NCBI RefSeq assembly: GCF_000485595.1
Contig: NW_014577084.1
Span: 148,125-211,217 of the forward strand
Source: Priapulus caudatus
Lineage: Eukaryota; Priapulida; Priapulimorpha; Priapulimorphida; Priapulidae
Direction of reading: 5' to 3'
Length of the DNA: 63,093 bases
Made by a program: the position numbers and the translations under genes. Below are positions 20,177-33,727 of the stretch, one piece after another; within the stretch, counting starts at the first letter, position 1; each line of letters opens with the position of its first letter. A model generated the notes under the pieces. It ran no database searches. It had not been told where the DNA came from and was given only the letters and a program-made list of their open reading frames with translations.

Positions 20177-21316
20177 ATGTAATGCGGTACTCCCTACACC
20201 AACACCTGTGTTAACACTGGGCCGCGCCCGCTAGTACGGATTCTCCTTCCCCTCCTGGGTAGGAGGGCTGTGGATGTATTGGAAACCCTGCATCAAAACC
20301 TGTGTTCACACTGGTGCCTGTGTGCGATCCTCCTGGGTAGGGGAGGCGGCTGTGGATGGATTGGAAACCCTGCATCAAAACCTGTGTTCACACTGGTGCC
20401 TGTGTGCGATCCTCCTGGGTAGGAGGGCTGTGGATGGATTGGAAACCTTGCACCAAAACCTGTGTTCACACTGGTTTCGGTATATGATCCTCCCCCTCCT
20501 GGGTGGAAAGGCTGTGGATATATTGGACCTCCTATACCACCTATATTCACATTTGTTGAAACATGCGATTCCCCACCCCCTGCGTGGTTCGTGGCCATTG
20601 GAAAAAGTCCGCGAATTCCTCTATCAATAGCTGAGCCCTCCCGCCTCGGGAAATCAGGGTTGAACTTGGTCCAATGTTGGTTCAAACGCCAATTGTTTCT
20701 TCAACTCTTGGTTGTGTCCAAATGTTGAGATTTTCATTATTCATTATTGATTGCTGGCTATTTTCTGCGAAGGGGCCTACTATGCAAAAATTGGTGTTTC
20801 TGTTGCGAAGGGGGCCTCCTAGCTTAATCAAAATCTGGTGTTTCTGTGCGAATGCCAGTAAATGTTGCTCTCCTCGCACGATAGCCATCATCTGTACGAC
20901 GCAAAGATATTCATTAATAATCAATGGAATCCGGTATATTCTGTGTCGGCCGCTATGGTCGTTCTCCAAACTCTCTACAGGCGATTCTTCTGCTGTAGGA
21001 AGTCCCAGGAACGTAGGCGTCGTGGTGTTTGGGGACGCCATAAAGGCGTAGCATTATGGGTATCTGATAAGGAGTGTAAAACAAGCCCTCTCCTGAACGT
21101 TCCCGCCACGCCTCGCTCCTTTCTCCCTCTCCTCCAGGCCCGTCGAAATAAGCAGAACCACTGGCCTGAGCCAAGCCGATATCATTATTATTCCAATTCT
21201 TTAAAGTTCTATTTAGTCTATGGTGGTACAAATATTATTAACGGATTGCTTCGGCGATGTCAGCCGCTACTAGCAATAGTTGATCAGAGCTTGGTTGTGT
21301 GGTGCTGAAATGTTGA
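20177..21316 (-). repeat. Error-rich copy of ZP 29-residue repeats and Gly/Tyr-rich segment
   Basis: Contains the end of the 29-residue array and then the IGGIGGPIYPQPF, DFPRR and Gly-rich segments in broken frames. It matches 26398-27172 (clean) and 13196-14276 (noisy). Confidence 0.7.
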
Positions 21317-24300
21317 AAAACTGATGTTGCTTGATACATTCCACCCGGAGAGGGCGCCCTGATGTTGCGTGATTGATTCCACCTGATGCTGGCGTATTGA
21401 CATTGTTCACTGATTGTGTGCGTTGACATTGAGTTCCACCCGAAGGGTTGGTTGCATATTGTTCTACAGATGGTTGGGTTGACATTGTGTCAATCTGATG
21501 GCTGCGGTTGACATTGATTCCATCTGATGGTTGCGCGTGACATTGTCACAAAGATGGTTGGGTTGACATTGTTTACCAAGATGGTTGGGTTGAACATTGA
21601 TCCATCTGATGGCGCAGTTGACATGTTCTACCTGATGGTTGGGTTGACATTGTTCCACCGAGTGGTTTGGGTTGACATGTTTCTACGCGGAGCCTAGATG
21701 GTTGGGTTGAGGCATTGCTTCAGCACGTGATTGTTGGGTTGATCACATTGTCCACCATGATGGTTGGGTTGACATATGTTCGACACGGCGATGGAGACGT
21801 TTGGCGGGTTGACATTCGTTCTCAGACCAAGATGGTTATGAGTTAGACATGGTTCATATGAGATGGTTAGAGTTGACGACGAGCGCCAGGTGCTGAAGGG
21901 TTGAGTTGATATGTTTGTCATCGTGATGGGGGTGGTGCCAGTTGTTCCACCACATCGGGTGGGTGAGTTGACAAATGGTTCCATCCTGATGGTTGGGTTA
22001 CATTGTTGCACACCGTGACGACTGAGTTGACATTTCGCACCTGATGTTGGGTTGACATTTGTTCCACGCTGACGGTTGAGGTTGACATTGTTCGAACTGA
22101 TGTTGGGTTGCCCCACTGAGTCTTTTATTGGGCGATGGCTCCGGAACGGTCTGGGGATCGTGTAATATGTGGATCAGATAAGTTAGGTTGAGCAAGGGTA
22201 TGGTTTCACCTGCAACGGTTGGGTTGACATTGCTGGCGCACCTGGCGGTTGGATTTGAACATTGTCCCATCTGACACGGTTGGGTGAACATTGTTCCATC
22301 TGATGGTGAGTTGACATGTTCCACTTGTTGGTTAGGGATGAACATTGTTCACCCAAGATGGTTGAGTTGACATTGGACCACCAGATGGTTTGGTTGACAT
22401 GGTTCCAGTCTGGTGGTTGGTTGACATGTTGCATCTGATAATATTGAGTTGACATTGATTCCACCATGACGGTTGGGGGGGGTTGACAGAGTATGTTGAT
22501 CCACGAGAGAAAAAAAAACCGGAAAAGACTGGTATAGGCGTTACATTGTTTCACCTGACGTTTGGTTGACAGACCTGTTCGGAGCCTGCGACGGTTGCGT
22601 AGGACATGTCCCATCCTGACGGTGGTGGGGTTGAAACATTGCTTCCATCCTGCATGGTCTGACGTTGAATTGTTCACACCAGGCGGAAGGTTGAGGTTGA
22701 CATATGTTCCCACCACGATGGTCTGGTTACATGGTTCATCGTATGTTGGGCTTGCACGGATGTCTCCATCTGATGGTTGAAGTCCTGACATTGTTCCACC
22801 CTAAATGGTCTGAGTTGACATTGGTCGCACGCGAGGGAGGTTGGGTTATGAAACTTGTTCGCACCAGATGGTTGGGTTGAACATTGTTCGCAATACTGAG
22901 GGTGTTGGGTGACATTGTTCCACCTGCACCGGTTGGGTCGACATTGTTGCCACATTTGCTCGATGTTGGTTTTGCGCCAGTGTTTCAGCTGGACGGTTGG
23001 CGGGGTCATTCGCGGCTCCACCTAACGGGTGGTTGACATGTCCATATGACGGTTGGTTGACATTGTTCGCCACTGCTGATTGGTCCGTCTGAGTTCTGAC
23101 AATTGTCTTCCACTTGTTGTGGTTGGTTGAATTCGTTCCACCTGGATGTTTGGGAGTTGACACATGTTCCCAGGCCAGATGGTTGGGTTGAACATGGTTC
23201 CATCTGAATCGGTTGGCGTTGCTACAGTTGCGCATCTGGACCGGTTGGTGGACATTGTTGCACCTGATGGTTCAGTTGGCCCATTGTGCCACCTCGACTG
23301 CCGATTGACGTGACATTGTTCCATCCAGATGGTTGGACATCGGGTTCGCCGATCTGAGGTTGGGTATGACGATGGTGGTTCCATCTGATGTTGAGTTGAC
23401 ATTGTTGCCGCCCTGATGTTGAGTGAGCATTGTGTTCCACCAGAGGGTGTGGGTTTGACATGGTCTCCATCTGATGGTTGGGATTGTACATTGTCTCGCC
23501 ATTCTGATCGGTCGAGGGTTTGACACTCTCGTTCCACCCTAACCTGCTTGACGCTTGACATTGTTCCAGCCGCAGATGGTTTGGGTTGAGGGGAATTGTT
23601 CGCCACCCAGATGGTTGGGTCTTGACATTGCTCTGTGGTTGCTTGAACCTCATTGGGTTCCCACCTGGGGAAAAAACGGTTGGGTTGACATTCGGGCCGA
23701 ACAGATCGGCCCTTGGTCTCCGACATTCGCGCGCGAGGGCCTGATGGTTGGGTACATTGTTCCATGCCTGATGCGTTGACGTTACACTTGTGTCCACCTG
23801 TTGGTTGGGTTGACATTGTTCACCCTGACGTTGGTTGACATTGTTCCAATGATGGGTTGGGTTGCTCATTGTTTCAGCCTGACCGCGTCTGGGTGACATT
23901 GTTCCCACCTGACGGTTGGGTGACATGTTCCACGTCTGATGGTTAGTTGGCACTTGTTCCACCTGAAATGGTGTGAGTTGCGACAGTGTTACCCAGACCA
24001 TGATGGTTGAGCCTGTGACATTGTCGCACGGCCCAGATGGCTTGGTCTGCTGACATTTGCTCTCCACAGATGGTTGAGTTTGACCGCATTGTTCCAGCTC
24101 TGAAGGCTGCCGTTGACATTGTAACCTCGGTCTACTTAGACGTGACACCCCACTCCAGTTGAAGCCGGGATGCCGTCCCGCGTAACCATTTGCTGTTAGG
24201 AACTGAGAGCTCTTGGCAATAACGTGAAGATGTATTACTTTTTGCGTCGTTTGTCTCAGCAAAAAATGATGCCCCTTTTCGCCTATCCTTGCCTTGTTAC

Positions 24301-24597
24301 AAGTTGGGATTATCCTCTACGAAAAATGGCTGCCATTTTCATGCGTGTCGGGAAGGAGGTTCCTGCTGAACTACGGATCGATGGCATTGTTGTTGCGACT
24401 AGACTTATTCGAAAAGGCGCGTCGCCATTGCTGTTGCTACTCGGATCAGGTTCTGGCGTAGGATTGCGTCAGTGCTTACATCGCCCACATCTTCCTTTGG
24501 TTTTCGCTGACGTAGTGACGGTTGACTATCGTTGCAGCTGCTGGGCTCAGTTGCTACGGTCGGCCCCTTCGATGATCGTTGTTGACGTTGTATCTCC
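21317..24597 (-). repeat. Error-rich ZP nonapeptide array and 144-residue module; identical to 27173-30453
   Basis: Consists of 27-bp nonapeptide units and then part of the 144-residue module (GKRRIGE- and EDNPN-type sequence in shifted frames). All open frames here reappear unchanged 5856 bp further on. Relative to the clean 16481-17608 copy it carries many single-base gains. Confidence 0.8.
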
Positions 24598-24619
24598 GTG
24601 TGTGTGTGTGTGTTGTGTG

Positions 24620-24666
<47 letters not shown>

Positions 24667-24842
24667 TGTGTGTGTGTGTTTGTGTGTGTGTTTGTGTTTG
24701 TGTGTGTGTTTATATACGTGTGTGTGCGTGGGAGGGTGCGTGCGTGCGTGCGTGAGCGGGTTCAACGGCGTCCGTACGTGCATGAATGTATGTGTGTGTG
24801 CGTGCGGGCGTGCGTGCGTGCGTCCGTGCGTGCTCGGATTCA
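24598..24842. repeat. (GT)n/(GTGC)n microsatellite
   Basis: A GT run with GTGC-rich ends and two copies of the word TTCAACGGCGTC. It joins directly to ZP coding sequence at 24597, probably an artificial junction. Confidence 0.85.
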
Positions 24843-26397
24843 ACGGCGTCTATGTAGAGAATATTTTGTGATGAACCAATTCGCAATACTACATAATTAA
24901 GTGTCATATCGGTGTGCCATTAAGGTTATTGTTTTTTTTGTTTTTTTTTAATGACACCTACACGTGCTGAACGTGTATTTACAAGCACCAAACTATTTTA
25001 ACGAAATATGCAATCGATTCGCGAAATTATTTATGTGGTATAATTAGCTAAACGTGATATATATCCTACAAATCACGTCTATATGTAGAATCCCCATCAA
25101 AGTGTGTATTTACCAATGCCTGCAGATAATAGCCAAGCAAACAATTTATGATCGAAATTAGCTAAATGGTTGTCAAAAGTAATATTAATATAACTTTCAC
25201 TACAATAATTGAGAAACTGGATCTATACCATATATACTCACGCAATTAATCGCTGTTTGTCAAATTAGATATCCGACAGTCGTGCAAAGCACTGGTGATG
25301 ACGACAATGTACGTATATAAGTGCGAGTAAACTTTCCAGCTTTATGCGAGAACACATCTGTTACTGCATGCACGTATCACATAATATACTTGAAAGAAAC
25401 TTTCACAATCACAAGAAACGCGCTGACGTCTTTGGTCACGACGATGACGACTTGGAAAAGCGAGAGTACTTGACAGACATCCCACTGCATGCAATTTTAA
25501 GGTCACATTAAATGCAGTCACCATGAGGTTCTAACGCTACGGCCCGCTGCACGGCGTTACTCCAACCCGGTAGTGAAAGTATTGGCATGCCCATGGTTTC
25601 CCAAAACTGTTACACGCCCGCAATTCATTGAACTCCGTTCCCAGCGCTCACCAAAAATGAGTCGTGAGAGCGCCTATTCCACCACTGGTCCCTAGGTACG
25701 AGAGTCAATCAGTACCTCCCGGGCGCGTAAGGTTACTGAACTTAATAACCAGGAAGAGGTGAAAATGCCGCGCCGGACCCAGCTGGGTATATGCTTGCAC
25801 CAGGCGGAGTGCTGTCGCAACTAGTCAAGCGTCACCATGCCCACCTTCTGCCCCGCGGCTCCCGCTGCGGCTAACTACATGAGGCGGATCCTTCCATGTT
25901 CACGGTAAACCCAACCCAGATAGATGAGTCTTTGTCTAGGCGGCGCCGTGCTAACCACTCTGACGCTGTCATCGTTATGTAAGATTGCTGCGGCGTGGGG
26001 GAGGGGGGCAATTTCTCATCTGATTGTCCAATTCGTAAGGGGAGTAGGTTCTATTCAAGTCAAATGCTGCGAGCGATTGAGGATGTTCTATCCATATTCA
26101 CGTTCTGTACATTCGTGTATTCATGTATCCGTGAGCGTTCAGCACGCCACGGCATTAACTTGCTTAAAGGGGGAGTTTACTCTAGGTTCTAGGGTTATTT
26201 TCAGCTAATTTAGGTTATAATTACGCTACATAAAAAGTTTCATAGTTCAATGACCATTAGAAATATTATTAAAAAATGTTTTAAAACTAACGACTACAGT
26301 TTGATTACAACGACGGTGGCGCCACTCAAAGCGCACGATCTGATAAGTTGCGCAAAACCACTTTCCAGCCAAGGGCTACAGACCGAGGGTGTTTCTT
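24843..26397. other. Non-coding block, first copy
   Basis: No gene recognised. AT-rich at first, then a GC-rich part at about 25540-25990 that may be a tRNA-derived retroposon read on the minus strand. The same block recurs with small indels at 30990-32685. It ends at GGGTGTTTCTT (26387-26397), after which it switches abruptly to ZP repeat coding sequence. Confidence 0.5.
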
Positions 26398-27172
26398 TGG
26401 GTGGAAAGGCTGTGGATATATTGGACCTCCTATACCACCTATATTCACATTTGTTGAAACATGCGATTCCCCACCCCCTGCGTATGGTTGTGGCCTATTG
26501 GAAAAGTCCGGAATTCCTCTATCAATAGCTGAGCCTCCACGCCTCGGGAAATCAGGTTGAATTGGTCCAATGTTGGTTCCAACGCCAATGTTTCTCAACT
26601 CTTTTGTGTCCAAATGTGGATTTTCATATTCATATTGATTGTGGCTAGTTCTGCGAAATGGGGGCCTACTATCAAAATTGGTGTTCCTGTGCGAAGGGGG
26701 CCTGCTATCAAAATTGGTGTTTCTGTGCAAAGGGGGCCTGCTATCAAAATCAGTAAAGTGTTGCTCTCCTCCACGATAGCCATCATCTGTACCACCAAAA
26801 TATTCATAATAATCATAATCCGTATATTCATGTGGCTCGCCGTATGGTCGTTCTCCAAATCTTACAGGCGGAATTCTTCTGCTGTAAATCCCAGGAACGT
26901 TAGGTGTGTGTTTGGGGACGCCATAAGGCGTATCATATGGGTACTTATAAGGAGTGTAAACAAGCCCTCCTCCTGAACTTCCCCCGCCTCCTCCTCTCCC
27001 TCCTCCTCCAGCCCGTCGAATAACAGAACCACTGGCTGAGCCAGCCGTATCATTATTATTCAATTCTTGAGTTCTATTGTCTATTGGTGGTAACAAATTT
27101 ATTAACGGATTGCTCGGTGATGTCAGCGCTCTAGCAATAGTTGTCAGAGCTGGTTGTGGTGTTGAAATTGTT
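26398..27172 (-). CDS. Misplaced clean copy of the ZP Gly/Tyr-rich segment
   Basis: An open minus-strand frame encoding LINLLPPIDNRTQELN, a Gly-rich stretch, YTPYKYPYDTPYGVPKHTPN, YTDYDYYEYFGGTDDGYRGG, three DSRPP-x-HRNTNF units and IGGIGGPIYPQPFHP. It is the best available reading of the part of the giant exon that is garbled at 13196-14276. Composition (Gly, Tyr, Pro, Arg) resembles structural matrix and cuticle proteins. At its low-coordinate end the frame runs into unrelated DNA at 26397. Confidence 0.7.
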
Positions 27173-30100
27173 AAAACTGATGTTGCTTGATACATTCCAC
27201 CCGGAGAGGGCGCCCTGATGTTGCGTGATTGATTCCACCTGATGCTGGCGTATTGACATTGTTCACTGATTGTGTGCGTTGACATTGAGTTCCACCCGAA
27301 GGGTTGGTTGCATATTGTTCTACAGATGGTTGGGTTGACATTGTGTCAATCTGATGGCTGCGGTTGACATTGATTCCATCTGATGGTTGCGCGTGACATT
27401 GTCACAAAGATGGTTGGGTTGACATTGTTTACCAAGATGGTTGGGTTGAACATTGATCCATCTGATGGCGCAGTTGACATGTTCTACCTGATGGTTGGGT
27501 TGACATTGTTCCACCGAGTGGTTTGGGTTGACATGTTTCTACGCGGAGCCTAGATGGTTGGGTTGAGGCATTGCTTCAGCACGTGATTGTTGGGTTGATC
27601 ACATTGTCCACCATGATGGTTGGGTTGACATATGTTCGACACGGCGATGGAGACGTTTGGCGGGTTGACATTCGTTCTCAGACCAAGATGGTTATGAGTT
27701 AGACATGGTTCATATGAGATGGTTAGAGTTGACGACGAGCGCCAGGTGCTGAAGGGTTGAGTTGATATGTTTGTCATCGTGATGGGGGTGGTGCCAGTTG
27801 TTCCACCACATCGGGTGGGTGAGTTGACAAATGGTTCCATCCTGATGGTTGGGTTACATTGTTGCACACCGTGACGACTGAGTTGACATTTCGCACCTGA
27901 TGTTGGGTTGACATTTGTTCCACGCTGACGGTTGAGGTTGACATTGTTCGAACTGATGTTGGGTTGCCCCACTGAGTCTTTTATTGGGCGATGGCTCCGG
28001 AACGGTCTGGGGATCGTGTAATATGTGGATCAGATAAGTTAGGTTGAGCAAGGGTATGGTTTCACCTGCAACGGTTGGGTTGACATTGCTGGCGCACCTG
28101 GCGGTTGGATTTGAACATTGTCCCATCTGACACGGTTGGGTGAACATTGTTCCATCTGATGGTGAGTTGACATGTTCCACTTGTTGGTTAGGGATGAACA
28201 TTGTTCACCCAAGATGGTTGAGTTGACATTGGACCACCAGATGGTTTGGTTGACATGGTTCCAGTCTGGTGGTTGGTTGACATGTTGCATCTGATAATAT
28301 TGAGTTGACATTGATTCCACCATGACGGTTGGGGGGGGTTGACAGAGTATGTTGATCCACGAGAGAAAAAAAAACCGGAAAAGACTGGTATAGGCGTTAC
28401 ATTGTTTCACCTGACGTTTGGTTGACAGACCTGTTCGGAGCCTGCGACGGTTGCGTAGGACATGTCCCATCCTGACGGTGGTGGGGTTGAAACATTGCTT
28501 CCATCCTGCATGGTCTGACGTTGAATTGTTCACACCAGGCGGAAGGTTGAGGTTGACATATGTTCCCACCACGATGGTCTGGTTACATGGTTCATCGTAT
28601 GTTGGGCTTGCACGGATGTCTCCATCTGATGGTTGAAGTCCTGACATTGTTCCACCCTAAATGGTCTGAGTTGACATTGGTCGCACGCGAGGGAGGTTGG
28701 GTTATGAAACTTGTTCGCACCAGATGGTTGGGTTGAACATTGTTCGCAATACTGAGGGTGTTGGGTGACATTGTTCCACCTGCACCGGTTGGGTCGACAT
28801 TGTTGCCACATTTGCTCGATGTTGGTTTTGCGCCAGTGTTTCAGCTGGACGGTTGGCGGGGTCATTCGCGGCTCCACCTAACGGGTGGTTGACATGTCCA
28901 TATGACGGTTGGTTGACATTGTTCGCCACTGCTGATTGGTCCGTCTGAGTTCTGACAATTGTCTTCCACTTGTTGTGGTTGGTTGAATTCGTTCCACCTG
29001 GATGTTTGGGAGTTGACACATGTTCCCAGGCCAGATGGTTGGGTTGAACATGGTTCCATCTGAATCGGTTGGCGTTGCTACAGTTGCGCATCTGGACCGG
29101 TTGGTGGACATTGTTGCACCTGATGGTTCAGTTGGCCCATTGTGCCACCTCGACTGCCGATTGACGTGACATTGTTCCATCCAGATGGTTGGACATCGGG
29201 TTCGCCGATCTGAGGTTGGGTATGACGATGGTGGTTCCATCTGATGTTGAGTTGACATTGTTGCCGCCCTGATGTTGAGTGAGCATTGTGTTCCACCAGA
29301 GGGTGTGGGTTTGACATGGTCTCCATCTGATGGTTGGGATTGTACATTGTCTCGCCATTCTGATCGGTCGAGGGTTTGACACTCTCGTTCCACCCTAACC
29401 TGCTTGACGCTTGACATTGTTCCAGCCGCAGATGGTTTGGGTTGAGGGGAATTGTTCGCCACCCAGATGGTTGGGTCTTGACATTGCTCTGTGGTTGCTT
29501 GAACCTCATTGGGTTCCCACCTGGGGAAAAAACGGTTGGGTTGACATTCGGGCCGAACAGATCGGCCCTTGGTCTCCGACATTCGCGCGCGAGGGCCTGA
29601 TGGTTGGGTACATTGTTCCATGCCTGATGCGTTGACGTTACACTTGTGTCCACCTGTTGGTTGGGTTGACATTGTTCACCCTGACGTTGGTTGACATTGT
29701 TCCAATGATGGGTTGGGTTGCTCATTGTTTCAGCCTGACCGCGTCTGGGTGACATTGTTCCCACCTGACGGTTGGGTGACATGTTCCACGTCTGATGGTT
29801 AGTTGGCACTTGTTCCACCTGAAATGGTGTGAGTTGCGACAGTGTTACCCAGACCATGATGGTTGAGCCTGTGACATTGTCGCACGGCCCAGATGGCTTG
29901 GTCTGCTGACATTTGCTCTCCACAGATGGTTGAGTTTGACCGCATTGTTCCAGCTCTGAAGGCTGCCGTTGACATTGTAACCTCGGTCTACTTAGACGTG
30001 ACACCCCACTCCAGTTGAAGCCGGGATGCCGTCCCGCGTAACCATTTGCTGTTAGGAACTGAGAGCTCTTGGCAATAACGTGAAGATGTATTACTTTTTG

Positions 30101-30453
30101 CGTCGTTTGTCTCAGCAAAAAATGATGCCCCTTTTCGCCTATCCTTGCCTTGTTACAAGTTGGGATTATCCTCTACGAAAAATGGCTGCCATTTTCATGC
30201 GTGTCGGGAAGGAGGTTCCTGCTGAACTACGGATCGATGGCATTGTTGTTGCGACTAGACTTATTCGAAAAGGCGCGTCGCCATTGCTGTTGCTACTCGG
30301 ATCAGGTTCTGGCGTAGGATTGCGTCAGTGCTTACATCGCCCACATCTTCCTTTGGTTTTCGCTGACGTAGTGACGGTTGACTATCGTTGCAGCTGCTGG
30401 GCTCAGTTGCTACGGTCGGCCCCTTCGATGATCGTTGTTGACGTTGTATCTCC
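27173..30453 (-). repeat. Exact second copy of 21317-24597
   Basis: Identical, error for error, to the block 5856 bp to the left, ending TATCTCC just before a run of N. Two genomic copies would not share the same random sequencing errors, so one sequence was probably placed twice. Confidence 0.85.
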
Positions 30454-30901
30454 NNNNNNNNNNNNNNNNNNNNNNNNNNNNNNNNNNNNNNNNNNNNNNN
30501 NNNNNNNNNNNNNNNNNNNNNNNNNNNNNNNNNNNNNNNNNNNNNNNNNNNNNNNNNNNNNNNNNNNNNNNNNNNNNNNNNNNNNNNNNNNNNNNNNNNN
30601 NNNNNNNNNNNNNNNNNNNNNNNNNNNNNNNNNNNNNNNNNNNNNNNNNNNNNNNNNNNNNNNNNNNNNNNNNNNNNNNNNNNNNNNNNNNNNNNNNNNN
30701 NNNNNNNNNNNNNNNNNNNNNNNNNNNNNNNNNNNNNNNNNNNNNNNNNNNNNNNNNNNNNNNNNNNNNNNNNNNNNNNNNNNNNNNNNNNNNNNNNNNN
30801 NNNNNNNNNNNNNNNNNNNNNNNNNNNNNNNNNNNNNNNNNNNNNNNNNNNNNNNNNNNNNNNNNNNNNNNNNNNNNNNNNNNNNNNNNNNNNNNNNNNN
30901 N
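30454..30901. other. Assembly gap of 448 N
   Basis: A run of N between the ZP repeat copy and a GT microsatellite. Any open frame spanning it is meaningless. Confidence 0.98.
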
Positions 30902-32685
30902 TGTGTATGTATGTGTTGTGTGTGTGTGTTGTGCTGTGATGGTTTGTGTTTGTGTTTGTGTGTGTGTTTTGTTTGTGTTGGTTTTACGTGTGTGTGCGTT
31001 GGGTGATGGTGCGTGATCGTGCGTCGCGGTGAGCGGGTTCAACGGCGTCCGTACGTGCATGAATGTATTGTGTGTGCGTGCGGGCGTGCGTGCGTGCGTC
31101 CGTGCGTGCTCGGATTCAACGGCGTCTATGTAGAGAATATTTTGTGTGAACCAATTCGCAATCACTACATAATTAAGTGTCATATCGGTGTCGCATTAAG
31201 GTTATTGTTTTTTTTGTTTTTTTTAATGACACCTACACGTGCTGAACGTGTATTTACAAGCCACCAAACTATTTTAACGAAATATGCAATCGATTCGCGA
31301 AATTATTTATGTGGTATAATTAGCTAAACGTGATATATATCCTACAAATCACGTCTATATGTAGAATCCCCATCAAAGTGTGTATTTACCAATGCTCCAG
31401 ATAATAGCCAAGCAAACAATTTATTGATCGAAATAGCTAAATGGGCTGTCAAAAGTAATATTAATATAACTTTCACTACAATAATTAGAACTGGATCTAT
31501 ACCATATATACTCACGCAATTAATCGCTGTTTGTCAAATTAGATATCCGACAGCTCGCTGCCAAAGCACTGGTGATGACGACAATGTACGTATATAAGTG
31601 CGAGTGAAACTTCGCAGCTTTATGCGAGAAACACATCTGTTACTGCATGCACGTATCACATAATATACTTGAAAGAAACTTTCACAATCAGAAGAAACGC
31701 GCTGACGTCTTTGGTCACGACGATGACGACTTGGAAAAGCGAGAGTACTTGACAGACATCCCACTGCATGCAATTTTAAGGTCACATTAAATGCAGTCAC
31801 CATGAGGTTCTAAACGCTACGGCCCGCTGCACGGCGCTTACTCCAACCCGTAGTGAAAGTATTGCATGCCCCATGGTTTCCCAAAACTGTTACACGCCCG
31901 CAATTCATTGAACTCCCGTTCCCAGCGCTCACCAAAAATTGAGTCGTGAGAGCGCCTATTCCACCACTGGTCCGCTAGGTACGAGAGTCAATTCAGTAGC
32001 TCCGGGCGCGTAAGGTTACTGAACTTAATAACCAGAAGAGGTGAAAATGCCGCGCCGGACCCAGCTGGGTATATGCTTGCACCAGGCGGAGTGCTGTCGC
32101 AACTAGTCAAGCGTTACCATGCACACCTTTGCCCCGCGGCTCCCGCTGCGGCTAACTACATGAGGCGGATCCTCCATGTTCACGGTAAACCCAACCCAGA
32201 TAGATGAGTCTTTGTCTAGGCGGCGCCGTGCTAACCACTCTGACCGCTGTCATCGTGTATGTAAGATTGCTGCGGGCGTGGGGGAGGGGGCAATTTCTCA
32301 TCTGATTGTCCAATTCGTAGGGGAGTAGGTTTCTATTCAAGTCCAAATGCTGGCGAGCGATTGAGGATGTTCTATCCATATTCGCGTTCTGTACATTCGT
32401 GTATTCATGTATCGCCCCGTGAGCGTTCAGCACGCCAACGGCATTAACTTGCTTAAAGGGGGAGTTTACCTTAGGTTCTAGGGTTATTTTCAGCTAATTT
32501 AGGTTATAATTACGCTACATAAAAAGTTTCATAGTTCAATGACCATTAGAAATATTATTAAAAAATGTTTAAAACTGACGACTACAGTTTGATTACAACG
32601 ACGGTGGCGCCACTCAAGCGCACGATCTGATAAGTGCGCAAAACCACTTTCCAGCAAGGGCTACAGACGAGGGTGTTTCTTATTA
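30902..32685. repeat. Second, slightly different copy of the 24.6-26.4 kb block
   Basis: Follows 24660-26397 nearly base for base with scattered single-base indels, from the GT tract to GGGTGTTTCTT. It then continues into unique DNA (TATTATTAATTTAAAAGC), so this copy probably shows the true genomic continuation. Confidence 0.8.
32100..32255 (-). repeat. Possible tRNA-derived SINE head
   Basis: Read on the minus strand, GAGTGGTTAGCACGG (32243-32229) resembles a tRNA A box. It is followed about 45 bases later by a poor B-box-like GGGTTGGGTTTA and then a GC-rich body (CGCAGCGGGAGCCGCGGGGC). The B box is weak and only the duplicated copy at about 25.95 kb is present for comparison, so the call is tentative. 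Confidence 0.25.
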
Positions 32686-33727
32686 TTAATTTAAAAGCAA
32701 AAGGATTGTAATATCTTATAAACGACATATAGTTTCAGTTATAATATGGATAAATTTGCCCTAAAATGAAAAAATCGTTCGGTTAAATAGCATTTAGGTA
32801 TAAATATAAATTGCACTTTTGTGATTAGCCCTCGGTCTGTAACCTGCAAATAAATTGTCAACTACGCAACTTTTTCGGTGGTGGCAGCACGGTCGCGGGT
32901 GTCATGGCGCCGTTCAAATTTCGTAGCGTTGATGTGTTATACTGTGTAAATAATTATAACAATTAAATTAGGTATCTGGTAACAAATACGTGTGGGTATA
33001 GACGATTTGTTATACAGTAAGTACTGTTGTATGCAGTAAAATCCTAGAGGCTACTGTCCCTTTAAGAATACAACGCTGTGTGATCGGTGTACAGATATTC
33101 AAATGGTTCAGCTCTTGCTAGCCTATTAGAGAAACGCAGAGGTCGGTCGCGACGGTGTGAACTATTGCGATATACTGTGATATATTGTTATATATTGCGA
33201 TATACTATGATATATTGTGATATACTGTGATATATTGCGATATGTTGCCCTATTGTGTACACATTCCCGTGTACGCATCCCTACGCACGTGAGTATGTAC
33301 TTTCCAATTTGCGCGCGCGTGGGCGTGCACACGGACGTGTGTACGTGCGTGCCTACATGTGTGCATGCGTGCGTGCGTGCGTGTGTGCGTGCTTGTACTG
33401 AGAGTGTTACGTATTGTAATGCGTATTCTATAAATAGTTACAAGAGTTAATAATACATTATTAGATAATATTAGCTCTTGATAGTTATGTTTTTATTAGC
33501 AATAGGATCTTCTGTTTAATTTCACATATAGTTACGGCGAGGAGCACCCACGCTCAATGCAGAAGCGGTTACACCGCCATGTAGAACCACGCATCCAATA
33601 TCATTACGGCTATAGGTTTCAGATGTGCCACTGCACGAAATTTCCAAATTCTATTGTACGAATATTTACAATGTAACAATAACCTATTATCGCAGCTGCT
33701 TTGCCTCTATTCGCGTTTGTGTTATGC
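32686..33727. other. Intergenic DNA with a GATATA tandem repeat
   Basis: No gene recognised. A tandem repeat of about 10-11 bp units (GATATAYTGT) spans about 33168-33245, and a GTGC-rich patch lies at 33300-33395. TTACAGACCGAGGG at about 32836-32849 is nearly the inverse of GGCTACAGACGAGGG at about 32650, hinting at a small inverted-repeat element. Confidence 0.5.

Noticed and set aside
19191-20214. Several frames rich in Cys-Val or His-Thr
   Set aside because: GT repeat translation; no start context, no splice sites and no domain.
21464-24262. Many minus-strand frames with EQCQPNH-type peptides as separate genes
   Set aside because: They are frameshifted readings of the nonapeptide array and recur exactly at 27320-30118.
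25540-25990. GC-rich block considered as 5S rRNA or an snRNA
   Set aside because: No match to the conserved 5S internal control region or to U1/U2/U6 hallmark sequences that I could find.
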